Positions 48,401-60,099 of a stretch of DNA of 64,000 bases are shown here, piece after piece. The notes under the pieces are model-generated. The model was not told the DNA's origin. It searched no databases and saw only the letters and a list, made by a program, of their open reading frames with translations. Numbering within the stretch: the stretch's first letter is position 1; every line of letters begins with the position of its first letter. Source of the DNA: Thuidium tamariscinum (Eukaryota; Streptophyta; Bryopsida; Hypnales; Thuidiaceae); contig OX344758.2 in assembly GCA_947034885.2 (NCBI GenBank), positions 4,466,501 to 4,530,500 on the forward strand. Direction: 5' to 3'. The position numbers and the translations under genes were made by a program.

Positions 48401-49372
48401 GCCACTTTGGCGTTTCAGGAGGCCCAGCAGGCCGGATGTCTAGGAGATCCTATCATCTTTTACACCACCATTCAGGTGTATGCCAAGGCCGGTATGTCGG
48501 AGCAAGCTCTCCAGGTTCTGAAGTTGATGAAGGACCTGGGGATGCATCCGAATGAACTTGGATATGGCAGCGTGCTGAACGCTTTCATGAGAGCCGGTTC
48601 CCCTGTGGGCGCCATCGATCTGTTTGAGGAGATGCAGGCTTCTAAGTCTTGGATCAGCGAGAGCACTTTCATCACCATGCTGAACGTATACTCGAAGGCG
48701 GGTTTCCATTCCGCTGCAGAGGAGTTGCTGGTGAAGATGAGGACGCGTGGTTTCCGTGGGAACATCGTGGCGTACAGCACTTTGATCGACATGTATGGGA
48801 AAGTGGGCAAGATTCAGGATGCGATGCGTTTGTTTTGTGCGATGAAGCAGAACGGGTGCAAGGGGAACTTGGTGGTGTACAACACGATGCTGGACATGTA
48901 CGGGAAGGCGGGTCGGATCAATGACGCTGAGCGTCTGTTGGTGGAGCTCAAGGATTTGGGACTGTGCCCTGACACGGTGACGTACACGACTTTGATCAAC
49001 GCGTACAACCGCGTGGGTCGCTTGGATGAGTGCATCCGCAGGTTCGAGCAACACCGTGCGTCGGGTTTGAAGCTGGATCGGATCCTGGTGGCCATCATGG
49101 TGAACGTGTTCGGGAAGGCGAGGCAATACTCGAAGCTGGCGGAGTTGCTGGAGGAGCTTCCGAAATCCGGCATCCAAGCAGACGCTCGTATTCTGAAGTC
49201 TGTGGTGGAGATTTACGAGGATGGCGGTTTGTATGCGAACGCTGCGGAGCTTATGCGTAAGATCGAAGAGCTTGGACCGTTGGAGAGTAGTTCGCTGTAT
49301 AAGCCGAGTCGTTGGGTGGCCCCTACTCCTGGTAGGCGGCCTGTTGGAGCCTCTCCTGTCATAAATGTTTGA
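45436..49372 (+). CDS. P-class pentatricopeptide repeat protein, 14 PPRs
   Basis: Four-exon model with matching phases: 45436-45659, 46252-46430, 47180-47949, 48323-49372; 740 residues. Exons 3 and 4 are certain from the repeats; exons 1 and 2 rest on good donors (ACGAG/GTCAGT, TCTCCC/GTAAGC), acceptors (ATGCAG, ATTTGCAG) and phase fit. The start is either ATG 45436 or the in-frame ATG 45460. Residues 1-75 are basic with almost no acids (MACRVAHSPVVKLWTASQS), like an organelle transit peptide. Fourteen uninterrupted 35-residue P-type repeats fill residues 224-713 (for example IVAYSTLIDMYGKVGK); the intron at 47950 falls inside repeat 5. A 27-residue tail follows with no E, DYW or SMR domain. 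Such proteins bind organelle RNA in a sequence-specific way for processing, stabilisation or translation. The exact orthologue is not recognised. Confidence 0.85.
45771..46020 (+). mobile_element. MITE in PPR intron 1 (copy 1)
   Basis: Starts GTAAAGTCTC and contains TTCCATTCACCATAC; ends with CAATGGGACCTCTACCTTG. The right part, reverse-complemented, matches the left (CCATTGACCATAGAGTACCA). A second copy in the same orientation sits in intron 2. Non-coding. Confidence 0.65.
46572..46829 (+). mobile_element. MITE in PPR intron 2 (copy 2)
   Basis: Starts GTAAAGTCTCCATTCACCAT and ends ATGGAGTGTCTACCTTA; imperfect inverted ends of about 60 bases (CTCCATTAACCATACAGTAC on the other strand). Interior shared with copy 1 (AAGCTCRCWTGYATGGT, GTGGAGCCTCTAATG blocks). 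The two are independent insertions or a segment duplication. Confidence 0.7.
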
Positions 49373-50192
49373 GTTTACCATTTGTGAGCGTTGTTTGGTT
49401 TTGGTCGATGTGGTTGCATTTTTGCTGCTGACTGCATGTTTAATTTCCTGTAGTCGTCTGCCATCTTTTATGAATTGTTCATGGTGTTTGTGGTGTTAGC
49501 AATCTTGGATTGGAGGTATTGTTTGCTGAGAGTACATGTGTTTATTTGCGTTCTCATAGTGACTGTCCGGTGTGTTATTTGGTCGCCGAGAAAGTCTTGG
49601 TTGTTCTCAGGGTAATGCTGATGTGATGAGATGAGGTTGTAGAGCTGTTCCTGAATTAGAGAAAATGGAACATCTTCATGCTGTAACTTCGAGTTCAAAG
49701 CAACTATCCTTCACCTGGGATCAGGCATTGAGCGATTGACGTAGGCAGGAGAATTTTGTATGTGACAATCTCAATTCTGAAACTGGGTTAAGCGTGTGGA
49801 ATTGTTACCGCTACCTGATTCCGTCTCAATGCATATCCCGTCATCATTTCAGAACCGAAAATCAAGGATAGTCTTATATCTAGGATAGTTGTACTGTACT
49901 TGTCGAGTGAGAAATATGCCTCCTGAATAACAGAAGAGTGACAACCCTAGATTTGGGTTCCAGAATAAACGGGTTTGTACACATTGTGACGCGATTAGGT
50001 GGGATCACAATGCATTAGTCATTATCAAATGCATAAACTCACAAATTTGTTATTTGATAATTGATGCAGTATGCCAACAGAGTTTGTTTTCCAAGTTGTT
50101 TTGAGCTCGATGGCAGGCCAGACATTCGATTTGCATTTTCTCAACGTCTTCCTTCGTAAACTCAACACAACAATACTTGAGAATGAAATCCT
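49373..50192. other. PPR 3' region and spacer
   Basis: The first few hundred bases are T-rich with moderate GC and probably include the 3'UTR and polyadenylation region. No other gene seen. Confidence 0.4.
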
Positions 50193-50196
50193 TTAA

Positions 50197-50416
50197 CCCT
50201 GTAAGGACGCGGGGGGTCCCTGTGGAATTCAGCACTTCTAAAACCGTGGGAATCATTGATAGTAAAATATTCGAAAAAACTCATTTGAAGTCAAACAATT
50301 GTAGAAGATCTCCACTTTCCACTCCTAAAATGGAGGATGAATGATTGCATTTCTGTCTTACATGGGAGAATCCCTTGTAATCATCGGACCATTTTGGTCC
50401 GTAGTGTTTTTCAGGG
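50197..50416 (+). mobile_element. Short TTAA-flanked MITE (copy P4), 220 bp
   Basis: TTAA on both sides (50193-50196, 50417-50420). Ends CCCTGTAAGGACGC and TTTTTCAGGG, so the exact inverted ends are only about five bases (CCCTG). Aligns with P5 over its length (GTGGAATTCA, GTGGGAATCATTGATAGTAA). Non-coding. Confidence 0.7.
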
Positions 50417-50864
50417 TTAAATGCATTAAGCTGTTGATATCCAACTATTAGGTTCACATTTCTACATTGATTAAGTTAAATACACTTGAAATTGTCACAT
50501 CTAGGTTCTAGGTTCTAGCCCAGAATAAAGAAATGAACTATGAACACCATGATCTAGTGATGATTTATGGGACACCTTTGTTCAATATTTTGAAACTCAC
50601 AACTTGCTCCTAAAGTGTTCATAAAGTGCTCTATATTCTTCTTGATGATATCTAATAACAATAAACTAAGTTATATACTATGTTGAGGTTGCAATTAGTA
50701 GCAAATTTGGGTGTTTGTAATGAATTGTAGACCAACCTTGAAAGCTTGTGTACATACTATTGAATAGCATGAAGAGAGATTGCCTTTTCATCTTTTCAGG
50801 CATCATCCATGAAATTCATTCACTAGGATGTGGTGGATACAAGAGAAGGTAGGATAGTATTTAA

Positions 50865-52045
50865 CCCTTAAAGGTTTTTGACTATGTTTTCACCAAAACC
50901 AACGATGCTAGTATGTGAGCATGAACATGCGAGCATGTGAGCTTCTAATATGTATATACGTAGATATACTACCACCTTTGAAAGTGTTTGTAGTTAAAAT
51001 ACCTATAATATAGGTACCTATAGTATAAATATACTCTTATCATAGAAGGTTTCTATAGTATAAGCACCTATACTATAGGTGCATTATCTTTGAGGCTCAT
51101 AAGCTCACACTTCTATGCTCACATACTAGCAACCGTGCACCAAAACCATTCCAAAATTGTCATTTCTGGGACAACTACCAAATTTCAGAAAAAAAAACCA
51201 TTTTTGAATAATGTAGTTGTAGGATCTTTTAGTGAATTAGTTTGAAAAGATGTAGAAAAAATTTCAAAAATTTACGCTGTGTAGATTGCAAAATATTAGT
51301 ATTTGAAGTTACAATTATCTTTTTTTACCATTGCAAAAATCTAGGTAGCTACACTTTAGAAGGCCATATTTGTATGAAAAAATGTCTAAAATGGTGGTTC
51401 TTCTTTGATTTCATTCTTCAATTCAAGTTGTCTACATGCTTAAAAATTTTCAAATCATTTGGAATTGTACAACATGTACAAAAAAAATAGTAAGTAGAAA
51501 GCAGTAGAGAATGATTCAAAATACTAAATTGTTATCAATTTATTTATTGAATTGAAAAATACCAATTCCAATGGTTGAAATGTTGGAATAAAAAATATAC
51601 ACCCAAAGTTTTGTTCTTTTTCAAAATATTAAAAATTTAATTAAATGAAAGATTTCAAAGTTTATTTTAGAGTAGACATTCCCTAAACTTCCCACAAACT
51701 ACCTACAAACTAAATCTCCCGTAACTTTCATCTCACCAATCAAAATGAAATGATTCAAAGCTTTCCAAGTATATATAAATCTAAAAACTAATTTCAATTT
51801 TTTTTTTTTTAAAAGTGATTTTTGAAGAAGTTTATTTAGCTGGTTGGGCTGCTTATTGAGAAATGAAAACTACATATCATACAATAACTTTTGAACCATA
51901 TAGTCAAAATGTTGTGCCTTAAAACTACTCCTTGGGTACATCTTGTGTGAAGTTTTGAAAGAAAAAGAAAAGGAATACTCCATCCACAATGAGTTGCCCA
52001 ATATTGCTATCTTGCCAAAAATTGTAGTTTGATCCACTTTAGGAA
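50865..52045. mobile_element. TTAA-flanked TIR element (copy P3), with nested insertion
   Basis: TTAA at 50861-50864 and 52046-52049. Ends CCCTTAAAGG and (complement of) TTCCTAAAGTGG. After removing the nested element at 50902-51137, its sequence runs parallel to P2 (TTTTTGACTATGTTTTCACC then CCAAAATTGTCATTTCTGGG). Non-coding. Confidence 0.65.
50902..51137. mobile_element. MITE nested in P3, with 11-bp direct repeat
   Basis: Flanked by CACCAAAACCA at 50891-50901 and 51138-51148, which equals one copy of the host element's expected sequence. TIRs GCTAGTATGTGAGCATG and its complement CATACTAGC region. The 9-11-bp duplication suggests a Mutator-like origin. Interior has several palindromic CCTATAGTATA/TATACTATAGG motifs. 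Confidence 0.75.
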
Positions 52046-52049
52046 TTAA

Positions 52050-54629
52050 GAGTGTCGATTTTGATAAGATGCTAGTGTTTGAGGCCATGAACAAAGTCGA
52101 AATGAAGTTAATATCATCCGATTGATTATGTTAGTGTTGCAATTATTATATTTGACAAGATGAGAATTTGCTTTCAATTTAGTGTACCATTTTTTTAAAA
52201 AAATTGCGTAAGAAAAAATGACACATTTATTTAAATTTTGCGAAATTAAACATGACATATTTATTTATTTTTAATTATCATTAAATTTGGAAAGGTTTGG
52301 TTGTTGACAAATCATGCCAAATTTCAATTTCAAGGATTTATTGGGAAACAACCAAAAAGTTAGTTGATGCTTCTTACTTGTACTAGAGGTCATTGAATAC
52401 TAACCAAATAAAATTTGATTTATCCTTGATGTCTAAATCTTCTTTTGCATTCTAGTATTTTTGTATTTATATATCTTTAAAAAAAATATAATCTTAACCT
52501 CAATTTCATCAAATCCATCATAGGAATAGTATTCTTTTAAAAAGTCAAGTATTGGTTTGTATAAATGAGAAGTCACACTTGGTTAAAAATCCATAGAACT
52601 TCTTTGTTTGTCATTTAGAATTAGAAGGTTAGATTTCTGAAAGATTAAAAACAAATAATATATTTTATTATTAATTTTTTTTAAAACAACAAGAGAGGAT
52701 CCTTCAAGAGAATCCATTGCAATGAAATTAACCTCTTAATTTCTAAGGCCTTTCATGGACTTCTTCAAGATTGCTCAAAATAATTCCTTCACGTTCGAAT
52801 TTTTTTTGTATTTTTATTTTATTTTTTTCATATATTTATGAATATTTATGTCATTTACTTCAAATTCATCAAATTCATAATACAAAGAACCTTTTACTTA
52901 ACTCCTAAATGCCTAAGGCACCAAAATCTAATGTTTGCAAGACTTTGAAGTTGAATTAAACCTAGCCTAGTCACTATTTTAGTAGTTTATATTTTTTTTA
53001 ACTTCTTTTTAATCATCTAGTCTAATTATCAAAATGCCAATCTTCAAAATGATTGATTATGATTTTTCTATTCAAGATTTTGTGCAAGAGTGTCAATTGC
53101 AATCTTGACCTTTTGTACTGTTGAGGGCTTTTAGAAATGAGCCTCAAATACATTGGTTCTTGGAGAGGAAAAAAACATTAGAAAATTCATTTAAAAAAAT
53201 TGTAGAGTAGATTTTGAAAAGCCATAAGTTGATTGGATAATGCATGTTAGATCCTTTAACCTCATTTTTTTTTGGTGACCAACTTTTTTGATTTGACATG
53301 TGAAAAAAAGACTTCAAGTCACTTTTTGCAGTTTTAACACCCTTATAATTTTTCAATCCATAAGTGATATTGTTGTCTTTTTTTTTCTAAGTCATCTCTA
53401 ACATGACTAGTTTGAATTTGTGTAGTTGCATTTCTTTTAAATTGATAAAGCTAATCAAAATGCTGGCTTTTTCTTCAATTTAGAGCAAATTCCTAGAAGC
53501 TCAAAAAATGCTTTTAGCATTTAGGGTCTTAAAATGTCAAGCATCGGTTTGAAAGAATGAAAAATTAAGTAGTCACAAAAGTTCATGTATAAAGATTGGG
53601 GGAATAAAGCAGCTTTCAAGACAAACGAGGTACGAGGCATGCAAAGTACATAACTTTGAAGGTGAGACTACTAGAGTGCAAGCCATAGTAGAAAAGGTAT
53701 TATTGACTATGTAGTACTATTGACTAAGTAGTACATCCTAAATTGTGCTTATAGGAAGTTGATATAAATAATGCTATTCTAAAGTAATTAATTAGAGGGA
53801 TATAATACTATAAAGAAAAATTGGTCATGTGGCTATGGAAAATTGCGTCTACTCTCTAGTGTCTAAGTAACTAATGGATTTATCTTCAATTTCCTCTAGT
53901 ATAGAAGTTGTATATGATGCATTCCTATTATATAGCACATGGTCAAGTCATCTCCTATGGAAATGTTCCAAATATAGTGGTCATAATTGAAAGTACTTTC
54001 ATTCAGCTCTATAAAAATGACACTCTAGCATATGGACAGTGTTTCAAAATATTAGTTGATGGTAAGAAGCTGAATGGAATGGAATATGATCACAAGAGGC
54101 TTATGTTTGAAAGGTATTATTGACTATGTATGTAGTACTATTGACTAAGGTGGGTACATCTAAAAGCACCATTTATTGGACTTTAGCTTATTTGAAAGGT
54201 AAGTATTGAGTAGGATATAGAAAGAACATAAGATATGTGCTAAAAAGGAACAAATGAACAATGAACTTTCTAAAAATCAGCAACTATAAGAGCATAATAG
54301 CGGTGAGAAGTTCTAAAAATAGGGTGAGTAAAAGCACTTATAGGATGCATCACAAAAGTGCAGTTATCAACTTGTAGCCCCCTTCCTACAGTGTCAGAAA
54401 AAGTACAGAAGTAGCTATGATCATGTTTTCAAAATCCAAGAAGTAATTGGTGGGCATATAGAAAAAAACACAATGGAGGCCTATGAATGTCTGAAATTGC
54501 CCGCACATGTTTACTGAGTAGCGCTACAGTAATGCTAGAAGTAGTCAGGTTTGGTTGCAAACACACGATGGAAAATGTCCACAACCATTCCATTGCATCC
54601 TTCATAGAAGCACGGTGAACCTACAAGTA
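52050..54629. other. AT-rich spacer with a direct repeat
   Basis: No supported gene. A ~50-base direct repeat with ATTATTGACTATGTA and GTACTATTGACTAAG occurs at 53697-53747 and 54115-54165. The frame at 53908-54123 between them has no recognisable domain. 53200-53260 resembles 8330-8400. Confidence 0.4.
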
Positions 54630-55211
54630 TTACTTTGTAGCAAAAGAGCCTTTGAAGGTTAGGCCAAAAGGGAGGGAACAAATTCGATGAAAAAATTTGA
54701 ATGTTGTGGTTGTAGCTGCAATTGGTTGAAATTCGTGTGATATGATTTGAGATACTTTACACTCACAAGAAATTTGAAAGTGTACTCCATATAAATCCAC
54801 TGCGTATAAAGAGAGCATCATTTCAGCAAGGCCAATTGCTACAATTGCTTTTACATATGGTGGCAGCAATGACGGCAGTAAGCTTTCCCTATAATTCACA
54901 ACCTCTACTTCTTGTTATCTTGTAATTTCTTTTATTTTTTCACGAAGAGACCTAAGTTGAGGAAGGTTTCTCATTATCATGCTTGCTAGATTAGCTTGTG
55001 CAGGATATATCGGCAAAGGAACTTCCAAATTATTGGTATTGGTGCACGGTATAGGGCACTCCACAACTTTACAACGCCTACTTCCATTGACATTAGCATT
55101 GCTGAAACTCTTCCTTTCAATTGCTGACCCCAACATTGGACGCCTCAATGAAGGTAAACTCTTGTCAATTCCCTCCCTCCCCTTTTGATTGTTGTTACAT
55201 CTCTTTAGCAA
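54630..55211 (-). pseudogene. Coding-like fragment of unknown family
   Basis: The minus strand has two adjacent open blocks, 54915-55211 (CKVVECPIPCTNTNNLEVPL) and 54630-54899 (EMMLSLYAVDLYGVHFQISC), separated by one stop but in the same frame. Codon use is less AT-driven than the flanks. The opposite strand of the same interval carries splice-like signals leading to 55260-55670. I cannot tell which strand is the real one, and recognise no domain. It may be a decayed gene. Confidence 0.25.
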
Positions 55212-55665
55212 GAGTGGTTTGGTGTTTGTTGGCTTTGTTTGTTCACGTGGTCACCGTATCTTCCATGATGAGGTATGTACCATGTATACTTATCTATATT
55301 CGGGTTTGAGAAGATACTATCATTCCCCTTGCAAAAATGGCTGCACCTTCTTCACAAATGATCTGTCCGATTTCCCACGACATCATATCAAAGGTGCACA
55401 TCCGCTTCATCTAGGTTTAGCTTTGCGAGGTTAGTTCTTTTACTTGTGAATTATAGTTGGAAATCATTGGTACGTGAATACGGTTGGCACTAGTCGTGTC
55501 TCATTTTGTTGCAGGTGTATTCGTTGCAGATCACGCTTGTCATGTAGAGGTGCAAAGTTCACGGTTAACACTCTCTTCATGGAAAAATGTAGACTACTTG
55601 CATTGAAATTGATTGAAGCTAGGGCTACAAAGACATTATGCCCTCTGTCATTGCGATGGAAATGT
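55189..55665 (+). pseudogene. Possible exons of an unknown plus-strand gene
   Basis: Acceptor-like TCTTTAG before 55211 and donor-like GATGAG/GTATGT near 55272 bound a short exon; a second block ends GCTTTGCGAG/GTTAGT near 55433 and resumes after TTTTGTTGCAG at about 55514. Encoded pieces (HHIKGAHPLHLGLALRG, then ADHACHVEVQSSRLTLSSW) match no family I know. Evidence is splice-like motifs only. Confidence 0.25.
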
Positions 55666-55679
55666 TGAACCTTAGTATC

Positions 55680-56392
55680 TACCTTTTCTAATAAGGTATG
55701 GCATCTTCCTCATGTATCTATAATTTTTTGTGAGCAAGAAATGGGCAAGCACCACTATCATGAGGTTTGGAATGTGAATCGCAATTGCAGTTGTCCGCAG
55801 TTCAAGCTTGTGGTGTTAGAACTTCAATAATCATTGGCATTGTGCATGATATTGTGAAGGATTCAAAAGTGCAGTGTGCTCTTCCTTGAATGTTTATAGG
55901 CTACCAAAGGTGTACTGCAACGACTGAGGTTTTCTATAGCTTTGCTTCATAGTGACAAAGTTTGTTGTAAAGGTCATGATTAAGTAATCCACTACGCCAT
56001 GCTTCTATAGATATCATATGGAGAACTTCCTATATATGACACTTGTTGCATGGGGGAGGGGCTTTTGTTGAGGTAGTTGTCAACATTGATAGAAGCTCAT
56101 TTATTTCAACTGAAATAGGAAGTTATTCAATTATATCTGAACATCTATACAATACAGTTCTCAAAAACTAGTAAGACATTCAAAAATATTTACAATTTGT
56201 AGCCCAAGAAATTTATATATAATTGTTACAAAAGTCATATGAAGCAAAATTGTTTTGCCTACAAGATTTACATATGGAAGTTCAGCACAAAGAACATAGC
56301 CTAGTTTTACCAAAGTGCCTTAGGTCAATAAATATGTTTGTATGCTAGTCTTGCATACTAACATCTTTTGCTTCAGTATAACATTGCAGAAG
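55680..56392. other. Spacer, nothing recognised
   Basis: AT-rich with no protein-like frames. Confidence 0.35.
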
Positions 56393-56691
56393 CATAAGAG
56401 GTTTTTTAGCTTGTGTAGAAAACCACGAGTTCCTGGACTATAGGAACTCACCGAAAGCTGCCACAGAGGCGATCTGATGTAGCCAAGAGACTGCCACATT
56501 AGATATTAATATTTAATTAATATTTTAATAAAATTTTCCAATTTTTTTTTAATTTAAAAAAATTAATTATCATTATTTTTAATTGTTTTTATTTTTAAAA
56601 ATATTTTATTATTATTATTTAATCTAAGGAGTTCACAGACTGGAGAACAGGGCTGAAACAGTCTCTCAAACCCCTAAAAAAACCTCTTATG
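56393..56691 (+). mobile_element. MITE family M, copy M4
   Basis: TIRs CATAAGAGGTTTTTTAG and CTAAAAAAACCTCTTATG. It carries GAGTTCCTGG, AGGAACTC and the internal palindrome TGATGTAGCCAAGAGACTGC, then the usual long A/T tract with TTAATATTTAATTAATATT. Same orientation as M1 and M2. Non-coding. Confidence 0.8.
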
Positions 56692-59190
56692 AATATGGCT
56701 TCATAAATTGATCCCTAGAATTAATGCCCTCAACAAAGTAACATATCTACATCCAACGTTGTATGTTTGCAATTGCAACTATGTGTAGTACAAGGCTTGA
56801 AATCCAAGAAGAGCAATAGCTTGAACTAAAGAATGGACAAAAGGCTGAGCATGCATTTAAAATATAGGTGGGTGTTTTGAGTACACTATTTTTGCCCACA
56901 GAATGATAGTACGTGGTACAACTGATCTAGAGTCTCTTCTTTAGGGGTGTTACTTATTGGTTCCAAACGCAAATAGAAGGTATTTGACCGCAATAAGGAG
57001 CTTGATACATTGGAGGTGGAAGAATTCTCTTACTTTTTAGTAGTTCATGAAGCTCATTTCTCCAACTACAATACTTTTGACCACCATAGTAGGCCTTCGA
57101 TTGCTTTACATTGGTTTTCTCCTCATTTTTGCCTTTTTGTTAAACAACCCACTATCATAATGGAAACTACTTTCATCAAGTAAATATTTGTCTTGTCATT
57201 AATTTGTTTCTTATTCAATAAGTTTAGAAACAAGAGGGAAAAGGGTTGGTCATGGAAAGATCCATAGTTTGGGTGTAACGCATTTTATCACTTAGCTTAG
57301 GGAAAGTAGGTGGTTGGCTGGCTATTTATTTTTTGCTTTTACTAAAGGTGCTAAGTTGCAGCTACTTAAATCGATTCAATGAGTCTAATGGGTTTTCAAT
57401 TTGGAATCAATCAGCAACTAACAAGGGACTGTAATAGCCAACAAAGTCCGCAACTTGGCAACTACTATTGGTTTACGACCTATGGCGGTTTTATATCACT
57501 ATTGGTTGATTGTTTGGTATTAGATTGGTAAAACTCTGTTTTTGATTTCTTGAAGAAGTTATTAGAAAGTGTATAGAAGAAGTTAAGTGGCGTTGTTTTT
57601 GAAGTATATTTTGAGTCAATATTGGTTTGGGCTATAGTATTTGTAGTGATGGATTCACAAGCCTATGACAATTGGAAGCTACCCACTGTCTCAACTACCA
57701 CATAATTCAGATCAACTATCAACATCAAGATGGCATATTCAAGATGAAGATGAGCCTTTTGAAGGTTACGTTCAATTACATGCAAAATTTGCAAACTCAG
57801 GTATTTATCAAATTACATTGGCAAGCATACATTTAGATACAAGGGCTTTAATTATTGTTTTGAAGTTTGAATATTCGCTTTTTAGAGGTCACCAAATGGT
57901 TTTTGAAAGGTGTTTTGAAAACACCACTGAAGGACAAATGGTCAGCCACATTTCTAATGAGATAGGCCATTGCCTTTGGCTTCAAGAGTCATTTAATTTC
58001 ATGAACAAATATTGAAGGGCCAATTTCATTGCTACAATACTTCTTTGAATTTTAGAGTTTTTATATGTATAAGTTTTAGTCCTTCTTATAGGATGCTATT
58101 ATGATGAAATAACTTGCTTTTACTATATATACATATATATCAAGTTTGAATGACCATCAACTAGTTTTCATTCTTATATATGAGTTGATAGAAAGGGAAT
58201 AACTTGTATTACTTCTTTTCTAGTTGATTTTAAAGTTTGTGATTCAAAGATGAAGTTAGGTTGAAATAAGAAAGAATCTTACCTTAGCCAATAGTTTTTT
58301 AGATGCCCATAAAGGCGTGGCATCAGCTGATTTGGCCTATGTGGAGGAATAAAGAAAGGGGGTTCTCCTCCTTCCTCACCTTTTGTTGTGTTTTGAGTGT
58401 AGTGTACTGTAGTGTTTTGAATTGAGATTTTGATTGTGTATTGCGTTTTGTGAGAGACGAATTTGAATACAAAACTTAGTGGACTTGTACATTTTGATTT
58501 TGCATTTCTTTTGGTAGTAGTTTCACTTGATTTGGAGTTTGTATGCAAAAGTTGTAAGTGAGTGAGTGAAGAGTGATTTGTTGTTGCCCAAATAGAGGAG
58601 CAAAGGCTTTGTATTTCTCTTGAAGTCACAATACTTGTTGTATCAAAGTGAAATTTAGAGGAAGTGTAGATCTTATTGTTATTTTTTCAAAAAAATATTA
58701 GACTTGGTATTTATATTTGTGAGTAAGAAATTATAGGAAGTGAAGTGAAGTAGTGCAAAACGGCCTTTAGAAACTTAAGTCTTAGGTTTGGAGTGTCATA
58801 AAATATATAGAATTTGGAATTTGGACCTCAAGCTTGATAGAGATCTTTATGTCATTCTAAGCTTTTTGAAAACTCAAGACTCAAGGAATTTGGAGTATTT
58901 TTGTGTATTCTGTGGCTTATGAAGTGGATGTTGAGCCACCAAGGAGTTTTGGAGTACCAATTTTGAAGAGCCATAAAAAACATTCAGTAAATTCATTTTT
59001 GTTGAAATTAGGAGAGAATATAGCTGATGTTATTAGATTTTTAAGAAGCTATAACACTCTTGGTTTAGAGTTGTAATGTGTTTGTGGTGTTCATTTTAGT
59101 GTTGTCTCCATCTACAAGGATTTTAAAGACTTGTGGTTTTGATTTTCTACTTCAATTTGGACCACTAAATTGCCATACATGATATATACG
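56692..59190. other. Spacer with weak open frames
   Basis: The frame at 57665-58015 (116 codons, starting MTIGSYPLSQLPHNSDQLST) has a protein-like composition but no domain I recognise. The minus frame at 58279-58629 is serine/threonine/lysine-rich and probably chance. No gene is claimed. Confidence 0.3.
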
Positions 59191-59229
59191 ACTTTATATA
59201 CAATTTGACATATATATATTATACATTCA

Positions 59230-59239
59230 TACGTATATG

Positions 59240-59270
<31 letters not shown>

Positions 59271-59357
59271 GATTCATATACATGATACTTTCATCCTTTG
59301 AATATACCATAATATTGTTCAAATAACAAATGACAAAAATATCCAAAAATTCACGAA

Positions 59358-59390
<33 letters not shown>
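59230..59390. repeat. AT dinucleotide microsatellites
   Basis: Two (TA)n tracts at about 59238-59262 and 59358-59385, within a TATA-rich stretch. Likely length-variable. Confidence 0.8.
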
Positions 59391-59392
<2 letters not shown>

Positions 59393-60099
59393 CATATTTT
59401 TACTCAAGGATTATACTTGTATTATGCGTAATGGCTCATTCATATTATATATAAACAAATATTCAAACATTCAAAGTATTAGACTTTTTCATATAAAATT
59501 CTCTATCAATTATTGTATTTGATGACTCCTATGCATTAAGTCAAGCTTGAAAACAATCAGAATCCACATGTTTTTCCAAAGATATCCGTATTTCACTTGA
59601 TATTGAGGTCCATGGGATTATTTCACCTACCTTTGTTAGAATTAATCGCAACCGAAAGTTTCATACTTTTGTAGAGTAATTCTCTCAACTACAACATTAC
59701 TCTTTCTTTAGTGCTTCCATGGCCTGTATTTAATTTAATTTTCAATCTTCTTTTGTTCCTCTTTCCTAGCAATAGTCCTATGCTTTTGTTGTATCTCCTT
59801 CAACCTATCAATGTGGCTATTGTCTATTAATAGAAGTGACTTTGAATAATTGATATATGGCTACATTCTTTGGAGTTTTGTATCAGGGACGAACTTAAAT
59901 AGAACAGATTGGAGAGAGAATTCTCTAATAGATACAAAACAAGAGTTTGTCTAAGAATCAGATGTATTTCAGATGACAGAAATACACAGAGATGACTCAC
60001 AATTCGAGCTGAAATCAAATGCTATGAACTAGAGGTTGAAAAGAGTTGTTGAGAGTGAGGAACTCCTCAACCTCGACTCGTACTTATACTAGAGGATGT

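Noticed and set aside
48440-49381. Long 313-codon minus-strand frame in the PPR gene
   Set aside because: It is the antisense of the PPR repeats, long only because of the repeat's codon use.
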